From JAFGJU01 sp964570935 (GTDB taxonomy: Bacteria; Eisenbacteria; RBG-16-71-46; JAFGJU01), in contig CAZMZP010000095.1 in the NCBI GenBank assembly GCA_964570935.1, positions 1-11,255 on the forward strand: a DNA stretch of 11,255 nt, read 5' to 3'. This document shows, one piece after another, positions 1 through 5,426 of the stretch. Each line of letters opens with the position of its first letter. The stretch's first letter is position 1. The notes below the pieces were generated by a model. It saw only the letters and a program-made list of their open reading frames with translations. It was not told the DNA's origin and made no database searches. The position numbers and the translations under genes are program-made.

Positions 1-1
1 C

Positions 2-736
2 GGGAGCGCCTCGGCAGACTTGGAGTATACGTGGATAGATGGCGTCAAGTACGGCATAAAGTGCAGTGGCTCATCCGGTCCCGCTATCGCGCACAACTGG
101 ATTCAGAACACGAAGAACACCGTTATACAGACTGCGGATGATGCGGCACCCTCGATTCACTACACGACGATCCCGGGATTCGAGGGGACCGGCCTGACAG
201 CAATTGATTACTCTAACCCGTACCTTGGCGCGGACACAGATTCCGGGTCCAACAGGGTTATTCCCAGTCAGACGTACAACTATTACGTGGCTAATCTTAC
301 CGAGTACACGGTGATGACGGAGCGCAACTGGTGGGATACGTCTACGCCCAGTTCCGGAAAGTTCTATGGTGACGTGGACTATAGCCCGGTTAATTCTACG
401 GACCCGGGGACTTCATATGAGCTCCCTCTTGTACCAGAACCGGGCAGTCCGCCGGCAACGCCTTATGCCGTGCAGAACTACCCCAACCCCTTTAACCCCA
501 CGACGACCATCGAATACGGGGTCTCCGCCCCAAGTCGGCACGTGAGGATTGCCGTGTATGACCTTGTGGGAAGAGTTGTAGCAGTGCTTGTGGACGCGCC
601 CAAGCCCGCAGGACGATACACAGCGGCTTGGGACGGTAGGAATGCCAGCGGAGAGGCCGTGGCGTCTGGCGTCTATTTCTATGAAGTCAAGATTGGTGAA
701 TTCAGAGAAGCCAAGAAGCTCGTGGTACTGAAGTAG
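2..736 (+). CDS. C-terminal part of secreted beta-helix protein with T9SS type A / FlgD-like sorting domain (5' end outside window)
   Basis: The frame is open to the left edge (Gly-Ser-Ala-Ser-Ala-Asp-Leu before the TTG at 20), so the gene is cut by the window and TTG 20 is not a credible start; 244 residues are visible. The N-terminal two thirds look like the last turns of a right-handed parallel beta-helix, ending in NWWDT...YGDVDYSPV, a pattern common at the end of such repeats. A Pro-rich linker (VPEPGSPPATP) follows. The last ~85 residues are a FlgD-like Ig fold / T9SS type A sorting domain: YPNPFNPTTTIEYG, then VYDLVGRVV, then GVYFYEVKIG and a basic KKLVVLK end. In this family the domain directs export through the outer membrane and surface attachment or release. 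Enzymatic function, if any, cannot be told from this part. Stop is TAG. Confidence 0.85.
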   Translation, partial: GSASADLEYTWIDGVKYGIKCSGSSGPAIAHNWIQNTKNTVIQTADDAAPSIHYTTIPGFEGTGLTAIDYSNPYLGADTDSGSNRVIPSQTYNYYVANLTEYTVMTERNWWDTSTPSSGKFYGDVDYSPVNSTDPGTSYELPLVPEPGSPPATPYAVQNYPNPFNPTTTIEYGVSAPSRHVRIAVYDLVGRVVAVLVDAPKPAGRYTAAWDGRNASGEAVASGVYFYEVKIGEFREAKKLVVLK

Positions 737-760
737 TGTCTTTAGCGAGGAGGAAAGACT

Positions 761-1285
761 ATGAAGACAATGGCGATTCTCTCGCTAGTCGTCCTCTGCG
801 TTATTGGGGGGGCTGTAGACTCTTCTGCCCGGACGCTGGAGCTCGAAGCCACCCAAGTCGCGGTAATCAAACCAGCCGCTGATTCCGATGACTTGCGGTT
901 CCTCGTACAGTTTGACTTGCCCCGGTTTCTGGAGGGGCGTTCCGTTGATTTCGGTTGCATTAGCTTTGGCGCCGACTGCGCCGGTGAGAATGGAGCCGTT
1001 TCCTTCCAGGCCTTTGTAGTCACCAGAGCTTGGGATCAGGAGATCGTTAGCTGGAGCGATTCTTGGGATACACCGGGGGGCGACTGGGACAGCAGCTCGT
1101 CGGCCTACTGCATCAACGAAGCGGGAGACGGTCAGACCATAAAGCTCGACGTCACTGACTTTGTGAATGCTTGGCTCAAGGATTCGTCCAAGAACTTTGG
1201 AGTAATCATCAAAGTCTCAGGTCCGTTTTTCGGGACCTTTTCGGTACCGGGAGGAGCGCCTCCAACACTGACGCTGCTCTACTGA
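761..1285 (+). CDS. Exported DNRLRE-domain-like protein
   Basis: 174 aa. A strong Shine-Dalgarno (GAGGAGG at 747-753, 7 nt spacing) fixes the ATG at 761. Residues 1-23 are a signal peptide: MKT, a hydrophobic core AILSLVVLCVIGGAV, then likely cleavage near DSSA. The rest resembles the DNRLRE fold (CBM96-like, a beta-sandwich found as a carbohydrate-binding or surface module): LRFLVQFDLPRF near the start, a W-rich centre (AWDQEIVSWSDSWDTPGGDW), then LDVTDFVNAWLKDSSKNFGVII near the end, matching the family's 'ldvT..v..W......nGl.l' pattern. It is a single domain with no enzyme attached. It lies 24 bp after the beta-helix gene on the same strand, so the two may be co-transcribed. It carries no sorting domain of its own. 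The family call rests on motif pattern only; ligand is unknown. Confidence 0.75.
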   Translation: MKTMAILSLVVLCVIGGAVDSSARTLELEATQVAVIKPAADSDDLRFLVQFDLPRFLEGRSVDFGCISFGADCAGENGAVSFQAFVVTRAWDQEIVSWSDSWDTPGGDWDSSSSAYCINEAGDGQTIKLDVTDFVNAWLKDSSKNFGVIIKVSGPFFGTFSVPGGAPPTLTLLY

Positions 1286-1460
1286 AGCTCGCTCCTGGGA
1301 TACAGGGTCTTTTGCAACCGACTGGGGACTTCCAGGCTTCGACCATGAGCCGGCCCCGTGGATGGTCCAACCGATGCTCTAGGAAGCCACACAAGCCCCG
1401 ATCGTGAGCCCCCAAGGCAATATGTACCCATTGACTTGACAACTTCGTCACCAGTCTTGT

Positions 1461-1466
1461 GAGGTG
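1461..1466 (+). promoter_or_regulatory. Ribosome binding site that sets the TTG start of thiD2
   Basis: GAGGTG lies 5 nt before TTG 1472. An in-frame TGA at 1460-1462 excludes any earlier start, and the next in-frame ATG (1502) has no purine-rich site before it, so TTG 1472 is preferred. Confidence 0.55.
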
Positions 1467-1471
1467 TCCTC

Positions 1472-1921
1472 TTGGAACAGTCAGGCCGGCTTTCTCAAAA
1501 GATGCTGAGGGCGATTGACGCCAACTCGAACCGCGTGTCCGAAGGCATACGCGTCGTGGAGGAAGTCGCCCGGTTTATGCTGGACGAGCCCGGGCTGACC
1601 GAGAGTCTGAAGAGCGTGAGGCACTTCGTGAGAGAGGCCACGCACCAGCTGGGCGGCTCAGTGGCCGCGCTCACCGGGGCCAGGGACAGCGACGCCGACG
1701 TGGGGAAGCCCCTTAGCACCAGCGATTCGTCCGACAGGAAGGACGCAGTCGGATTGGTCTCGGCCAATCTCAAGAGGGCCGAAGAGGGCCTGAGAGTGCT
1801 GGAGGAAATGTCGGCCCTTCTGGACGCCGAGCTGTCGAATGGGTTCAAGCTGCGAAGGTTCGAGCTCTACGCCCTGGAGAAAGAGATTGTGGCTCGCCTG
1901 GAGCGAGAGGGGAACAAGTGA
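1472..1921 (+). CDS. thiD2: ThiD2-type hydroxymethylpyrimidine phosphate (HMP-P) kinase
   Basis: 149 aa from TTG 1472 (an alternative ATG is at 1502, residue 11). It shows the ThiD2 family pattern in two tandem halves: DANSNRVSEGIRVVEEVARF (residues 16-35) with SLKSVRHFVRE, and SANLKRAEEGLRVLEE (97-112) with KLRRFELYALEKE. Between them is LTGARDSDADVGKPLST (67-83), the family's Arg/Asp 'DVG' segment. ThiD2 is a monofunctional kinase described as phosphorylating HMP-P to HMP-PP, which ThiE then uses; it replaces the second step of ThiD. In many bacteria ThiD2 is the N-terminal domain of a ThiD2-ThiE fusion. Here it is followed, in the same frame, by thiE after one TGA. No TPP riboswitch (THI box) was recognised in the 186 bp upstream, and no convincing promoter. 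Confidence 0.85.
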   Translation: MEQSGRLSQKMLRAIDANSNRVSEGIRVVEEVARFMLDEPGLTESLKSVRHFVREATHQLGGSVAALTGARDSDADVGKPLSTSDSSDRKDAVGLVSANLKRAEEGLRVLEEMSALLDAELSNGFKLRRFELYALEKEIVARLEREGNK

Positions 1922-1969
1922 GTAGCGCGGCCGGCGTTACAGCGCTCGCAGTGCAGCGGCGTTCCGCCG

Positions 1970-1981
1970 GCGCCATGGCGC
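1970..1981 (+). repeat. 12-bp perfect palindrome just before thiE
   Basis: GCGCCATGGCGC, lying 3 bp before ATG 1985. Just upstream is a second small hairpin: CGGCG at 1957-1961 and CGCCG at 1965-1969 with a TTC loop. Together they could fold near the thiE start, but in DNA this GC-rich such repeats arise easily. Function is unsupported. Confidence 0.3.
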
Positions 1982-1984
1982 GCG

Positions 1985-2638
1985 ATGGGGTGCGGCATGC
2001 CCGTTGACATGGACTTGAGTCTCTACGCAGTCGTGGACGAGGAACTCCTGGCGGGCCGAGATCCGGCGGAAGTGGCCGCGTGTCTGGCCGCAAACGGAGC
2101 GACGGTCGTCCAGTACAGGGCCAAGCGCTTGGCCTCGAGGGAATTCCTCAAGAGAGCGCGGGCCATGCGCGACGCGCTGGCCGGGAGCGGAATCCTCCTT
2201 ATAATAAACGACAGGCTCGACATCGCGCTTCTCTCCGGCGCTGACGGAGTGCACGTGGGCCAGGACGACGTGCCCGTGACGGACGCCAGGATTCTGCTGG
2301 GCCCCCGGGCTGTGTTAGGGGCGTCGGTCAGCACGGCTGCCGAAGCGCTCAAGGCCGAAGACGACGGCGCCGACTACGTGGGTGCGGGCGCGGTGTTTCC
2401 GACCGGCACTAAATCCGACGCGCCCCTGATGGGGCTCGAGGGTCTCGGGCAGGTCAGGGCGAGTGTGAGGCTTCCGGTTGTGGCGATAGGCGGCCTGACC
2501 AGAAGGAACGCCGCGGAAACGCTCGCGGCCGGGGCAGACGGTCTGGCCTTCATCTCCGAGCTGATGTGCGCCGAAGACCCGGGCGCGGCCGCGCGAGAGC
2601 TCCGCGCAATCATCGACGCCGCGAAGCGAAGCCGCTGA
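1985..2638 (+). CDS. thiE: Thiamine phosphate synthase
   Basis: 217 aa from ATG 1985; ATG 1997 (preceded by GGGGTG) and ATG 2009 are alternatives, since the conserved fold starts at about residue 12 (LYAVVDEE). It condenses HMP-PP with the thiazole phosphate to give thiamine phosphate. It has the TIM-barrel family motifs in order: VVQYRAK (41-47), INDR (74-77), ADGVHVGQDD (86-95, pyrophosphate/Mg site), GASVST (112-117), DYVGAGAVFPTGTK (130-143) and VVAIGG (165-170) with GADGLAFIS near the end. Length is normal. The frame is the same as thiD2's and is open with no stop from the thiD2 TGA at 1919, so thiD2 and thiE differ from a single fused gene by one codon. ThiE has no clear Shine-Dalgarno at 1985, so translation may depend on ribosomes leaving thiD2. 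Confidence 0.92.
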   Translation: MGCGMPVDMDLSLYAVVDEELLAGRDPAEVAACLAANGATVVQYRAKRLASREFLKRARAMRDALAGSGILLIINDRLDIALLSGADGVHVGQDDVPVTDARILLGPRAVLGASVSTAAEALKAEDDGADYVGAGAVFPTGTKSDAPLMGLEGLGQVRASVRLPVVAIGGLTRRNAAETLAAGADGLAFISELMCAEDPGAAARELRAIIDAAKRSR

Positions 2639-2642
2639 CGCC

Positions 2643-3719
2643 CTACCTTCGCGCCTTCAGAAGCAGGAACACTCCCAGCCCGCCGAAGAACACGTTTCCC
2701 ATCCATGCCGCCACGAACGGCGGCAGCGTGCCGCTGTGCCCCAGGGCCTGTCCCGTCTTTATGAAGCCGTAGTACGTGAAGCTGATGAGAAGGCTCAGGC
2801 CGAACCCCAGGGCCAGGGTGCCTCTCCGGACCCTGGTGGAGAGCGAGGCTCCGACCAGAGTCACTATCACGGTCGTGAGAGGGAACGCCAGCTTCATGTG
2901 AAGCTCCACCAGGTACTTCTGGATTCTCCCGCCGCTCTCCCTGACCCTGCTGACGTATCTCGTGAGCTGGACGAAGTTCATCTCGTCCGGCTCGGCCTCC
3001 TGCTTCGCGAAATCCTCCGGCCTCTCGCGCAGTCCCGGGATCGTGAGCGTGCTGAACTGGGACGCGCGTTCCACTCCTTTATCGAACGACCTTATCATGC
3101 CGTTGTAGAACACCCATTCGGCGCCGTCCCACCGGGCCTCCGCGGCGTCAATGCGGCGCTCCAGCGTGTTGCTGCCGAACTCCTGGATGACGACCTCTTT
3201 CATGGATTTCTCGACGGAGTCATACTGCTTGATGAGAAGGATGCGGCCTCCCGCCCCCAGGTAGTTGACGTTCGCGCGCCTGGTGGTCGAGCTGGGCGGC
3301 ATCTTCTTGATGACCGTCCGCATCACGTTTTCCTTGGCCTTGTTGCAGGCCGGCACGACCATCTCGCCCATGGCCAGCGACGCCCCGCTGAACAAGAACG
3401 CCAGGACCAGCACGGGGGCCACGGTCCGCAGGAAGTCCACGCCCGAGACACCCATGGCCATCAGCTCGTTCCGCCTGGCCATCTGGCCGAAGGTCAGGAA
3501 ACACGCCAGCAGCATCGCCACCGGCAGGACAAGGATTATGACGTAGGGTACGCCGTACAGATAGAACTGGACGACGGACAGCGGCGCCGCCTTGTAGTCT
3601 ATGAACGTGTCTATCTTCTCGAACACGTCGACCACGACGAAGATCGCTACGAAGAAAAGCATGGCCAGCGAAAACGCGACCAAGAACTCTCGCAACAGGT
3701 ATCTGTCGAGGATTCTCAT
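2643..3719 (-). CDS. lptG: LPS export ABC transporter permease LptG (YjgP/YjgQ family)
   Basis: 358 aa. Inner-membrane permease of the LptB2FG extractor that moves lipopolysaccharide from the inner membrane to the LptC-A-D bridge. It opens with the family start MRILDRYLLREFLVAF. Predicted membrane segments are near residues 12-30, 55-76, 100-120, 276-295, 303-322 and 333-354, with a periplasmic beta-jellyroll between TM3 and TM4 (about 125-265). LTFGQMARRNELMAMGVSG (75-93) is the conserved cytoplasmic coupling segment that contacts LptB; SLSTRVRRG (292-300) is the second cytoplasmic loop. The ATG overlaps the lptF stop (ATGA, 3716-3719), so translation is coupled. F versus G is assigned by gene order and sequence character, and could be swapped. 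Neither lptB nor lptC is in the window. The stop lies 4 bp from the convergent thiE stop. Confidence 0.88.
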   Translation of the reverse strand: MRILDRYLLREFLVAFSLAMLFFVAIFVVVDVFEKIDTFIDYKAAPLSVVQFYLYGVPYVIILVLPVAMLLACFLTFGQMARRNELMAMGVSGVDFLRTVAPVLVLAFLFSGASLAMGEMVVPACNKAKENVMRTVIKKMPPSSTTRRANVNYLGAGGRILLIKQYDSVEKSMKEVVIQEFGSNTLERRIDAAEARWDGAEWVFYNGMIRSFDKGVERASQFSTLTIPGLRERPEDFAKQEAEPDEMNFVQLTRYVSRVRESGGRIQKYLVELHMKLAFPLTTVIVTLVGASLSTRVRRGTLALGFGLSLLISFTYYGFIKTGQALGHSGTLPPFVAAWMGNVFFGGLGVFLLLKARR

Positions 3720-5092
3720 GACCTTCGGCGCCTTCTCAGACGGGAGAAGTCCATCAGCTCACACGCGCTGAGCACGAGAATCGCGCCCAGAGCTCCCAGG
3801 ATTATGTTGGGCATCCACACCGCGATTCCCGGCGGCAGGAGCCTCCTGTCGGCCAGCTGCTCCCCGCCCAGCAGGAACACGTAGTAGAACACGAAAAAGC
3901 CGATGCTGGCAAACCCGATTGCGAGGCCGCTCTTCCGGGCCTTCATGCCCAGCGGAGCCCCCACGAGCACGAATATTATGCAGGCGAAAGGAATGGAGAG
4001 CTTCTTGTGGATCTCCACCTTGAACGAATTGATCTGCTTGTCCAGGGCCTGGAGCTCCATCAAGGTGAACTGAACTCCACGCGGAAGGTAAATCTCGGGA
4101 GGGGGAGTGTCTCCCGCCGGCCCCGCCGTCCACCGTTTCCAGAAAGCCAGGGAGCCGGCCGCCTTCTTGAGCATGTCTCCCAGGCCGGGCGGACCGAACT
4201 TGTCCATGAACTTCTCGTACGAGTCGTAGCCCAGCGACTTCATCTGCGGCCCGAGACTCCTCCTGACAACGTATTTCTGCGTAGACAGCTGCTTGATCCT
4301 CTCCCTCAGCGCGGCCACGTTCATCTCCCTCTCGCCCCTGACCTGCCTGTCCGAGCGTTCTAGCTGGCCCAAGACGTTCGAGATGTTTATGACGTGAGTC
4401 TTGAACACGAGCCGCCTGTACTTGCGGGGCTCCATCACGTCCGGGATCTCGTGGATCTCGCCGTCCTGGAGCACGAGGGTGAGCACGTCCCCGTTCTCCG
4501 AGAACGAGAGCCGCCCCCTCTTCGCGAATATCGTCGTTGGCACGCTCCCGGCGTGGAAATCGTAGATTGTCACGTTGGACATCCTGCCGGTCCTGTCGTC
4601 CAGCCTGTTGATGAGCATGCTGTAACCTTCGAAATCGTCCACGAACACGCCTTCCTTGATCTGGGCGGCCGGTCTCTTCCTGCTTATGTCAATGAGCAGG
4701 TTGGCGAACGCATGGTTCGTCTCGGGCAGCACGAAATTCATGAACAGGGCGAGAAGCACGGTCAGCCCCGCGGCGGCCGCCAGGGGCGGAGCAAGGACGG
4801 ACAGGACGTTGACGCCGCTCGACCTCAAGGCCACGATCTCGTTGTCCTGCGACAGGCGGCCGAACGTCATCAGACAGGCCACTAGCACTGCGCACGGAAC
4901 CGAAAGGGCGACCATCCACCCCAGGCCGTACAGGAACAGCTGCAGGACGATGAAACCGGGTATGCCCTTGCCGATGAGGAGGTCCAGGTAGTCGAACAGC
5001 AGGTCCATCGTGAGAAGGAAAGTCACGACGGAGAAGCCCATTATGAACGGGAACAGGTGCTCCCTGAGGACGTACTTCTGGAGGATGGACAT
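3716..5092 (-). CDS. lptF: LPS export ABC transporter permease LptF (YjgP/YjgQ family), long form
   Basis: 458 aa, about 90 longer than a typical LptF. Same fold as its partner: start MSILQKYVLREHLFPF; membrane segments near 14-34, 50-75, 98-120, 366-382, 389-409 and 423-444; the coupling segment LMTFGRLSQDNEIVALRSSG (74-93); and GAPLGMKARKSG (378-389) in the second cytoplasmic loop. The extra length lies before TM4, at about residues 245-350: a charged, probably helical stretch (REMNVAALRERIKQLSTQ), a Gly/Pro-rich part, then another helix (FTLMELQALDKQINSFKVEIHKK). It is the first gene of the lptF-lptG pair. No Shine-Dalgarno is visible before ATG 5092; the region just upstream is AT-rich. 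Confidence 0.88.
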   Translation of the reverse strand: MSILQKYVLREHLFPFIMGFSVVTFLLTMDLLFDYLDLLIGKGIPGFIVLQLFLYGLGWMVALSVPCAVLVACLMTFGRLSQDNEIVALRSSGVNVLSVLAPPLAAAAGLTVLLALFMNFVLPETNHAFANLLIDISRKRPAAQIKEGVFVDDFEGYSMLINRLDDRTGRMSNVTIYDFHAGSVPTTIFAKRGRLSFSENGDVLTLVLQDGEIHEIPDVMEPRKYRRLVFKTHVINISNVLGQLERSDRQVRGEREMNVAALRERIKQLSTQKYVVRRSLGPQMKSLGYDSYEKFMDKFGPPGLGDMLKKAAGSLAFWKRWTAGPAGDTPPPEIYLPRGVQFTLMELQALDKQINSFKVEIHKKLSIPFACIIFVLVGAPLGMKARKSGLAIGFASIGFFVFYYVFLLGGEQLADRRLLPPGIAVWMPNIILGALGAILVLSACELMDFSRLRRRRRS

Positions 5093-5102
5093 ACAGTATG
5101 AT

Positions 5103-5131
5103 TAACCCAGGCGGTGGCGAAGTTCAAGCCA
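5103..5131 (-). promoter_or_regulatory. Possible weak promoter of lptFG
   Basis: On the minus strand TTGAAC (about 5126-5121) is followed 17 nt later by TAATCA (about 5103-5098) and, further on, CATACT next to the ATG. The -35 is fair but the -10 is poor. If real, the transcript would start at or almost at the ATG, which would agree with the missing Shine-Dalgarno. Weak evidence. Confidence 0.2.
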
Positions 5132-5154
5132 TATGTGGGGGCGCGGGGTACGGG

Positions 5155-5170
5155 GGCGCTGGCTAGCGCC
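5155..5170. repeat. Short hairpin between lptF and the Hdr operon
   Basis: GGCGCT / AGCGCC arms (6 bp) around a GGCT loop, 10 nt from the larger hairpin at 5180-5209. No U-run follows on either strand. It may be part of a composite 3' or 5' UTR structure. Confidence 0.35.
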
Positions 5171-5179
5171 AGGAATACT

Positions 5180-5209
5180 CGAACCCCCACGGGTGACCGT
5201 GGGGGTTCG
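5180..5209. terminator. Strong GC-rich hairpin, probable terminator at the end of the kor-hdr operon
   Basis: A perfect 13-bp stem: CGAACCCCCACGG at 5180-5192 and its complement at 5197-5209, with a GTGA loop. It lies 50 bp beyond the last gene of the minus-strand operon and before lptF, where a terminator is expected. However, the better T-run (GTTTTG, 5210-5215) follows the stem on the plus strand; on the minus strand only a weak T-rich stretch (TTCGAGTATTCC) follows. It may act in both directions, or be an RNA-stabilising 3' stem. Confidence 0.5.
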
Positions 5210-5259
5210 GTTTTGAGGGCGAGCTGCCCGCACCGGCGGTGCCAGCGTCTAACCACGCG

Positions 5260-5418
5260 CTACTTCGCTGCCTTGGCGGGCTTCTCTTCCTTTATCCGCC
5301 GCATGCTGTTGCTCTTGCACTTGGGGCAAGACCGCTCCTGCGGCTCCGTCTCCGGCGAGTACGGCAGCTTCGTGACGCTGCCGCATCTCAGGCACTTGAA
5401 CTCTGCTTCCTGGGGCAT
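5260..5418 (-). CDS. Small zinc-ribbon protein, last gene of the kor-hdr operon
   Basis: 52 aa. The ATG at 5418 is preceded by AGGAGG with 5-nt spacing, 8 bp after the hdrA stop; the frame stays open upstream, but that part only shadows hdrA. Residues 7-34 form a two-knuckle metal site: FKCLRCG (Cys9, Cys12) and SCPKCKS (Cys31, Cys34), as in FmdB-like or rubredoxin-like zinc ribbons. A Lys/Ala/Glu tail follows (RRIKEEKPAKAAK). The Cys2...Cys2 spacing of 18 residues suits Zn or one Fe. Its function is not known. Its tight linkage suggests a helper, assembly or regulatory role for the redox complex; the tail resembles the Lys/Ala-rich end of HdrA. Confidence 0.75.
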   Translation of the reverse strand: MPQEAEFKCLRCGSVTKLPYSPETEPQERSCPKCKSNSMRRIKEEKPAKAAK

Positions 5419-5426
5419 GTGGCCTC

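Noticed and set aside
1286..1471. TPP riboswitch or promoter before thiD2
   Set aside because: No THI-box core motifs seen. TTGACT/TTGACA at 1431-1441 has no reasonable -10 at 16-18 bp.
1919..1984. Second selenocysteine site at the thiD2 TGA
   Set aside because: The position is past the end of the ThiD2 fold, has no conserved Cys, and the hairpins after it (TTC loop, palindrome) lack the G/GU apical loop of a SECIS.
2736..3884. Long plus-strand open frame of 382 codons opposite lptF/lptG
   Set aside because: His/Arg/Asp-rich composition and no family pattern; it is the complement of conserved LptG codons in GC-rich DNA.
5150..5260. tRNA-like sequence on the minus strand (a TTCGAGT T-loop-like stretch and a CTCAAAA anticodon-loop-like stretch)
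   Set aside because: No acceptor stem can be paired and the T-stem has a mismatch and two wobbles; the long 13-bp hairpin explains the similarity.
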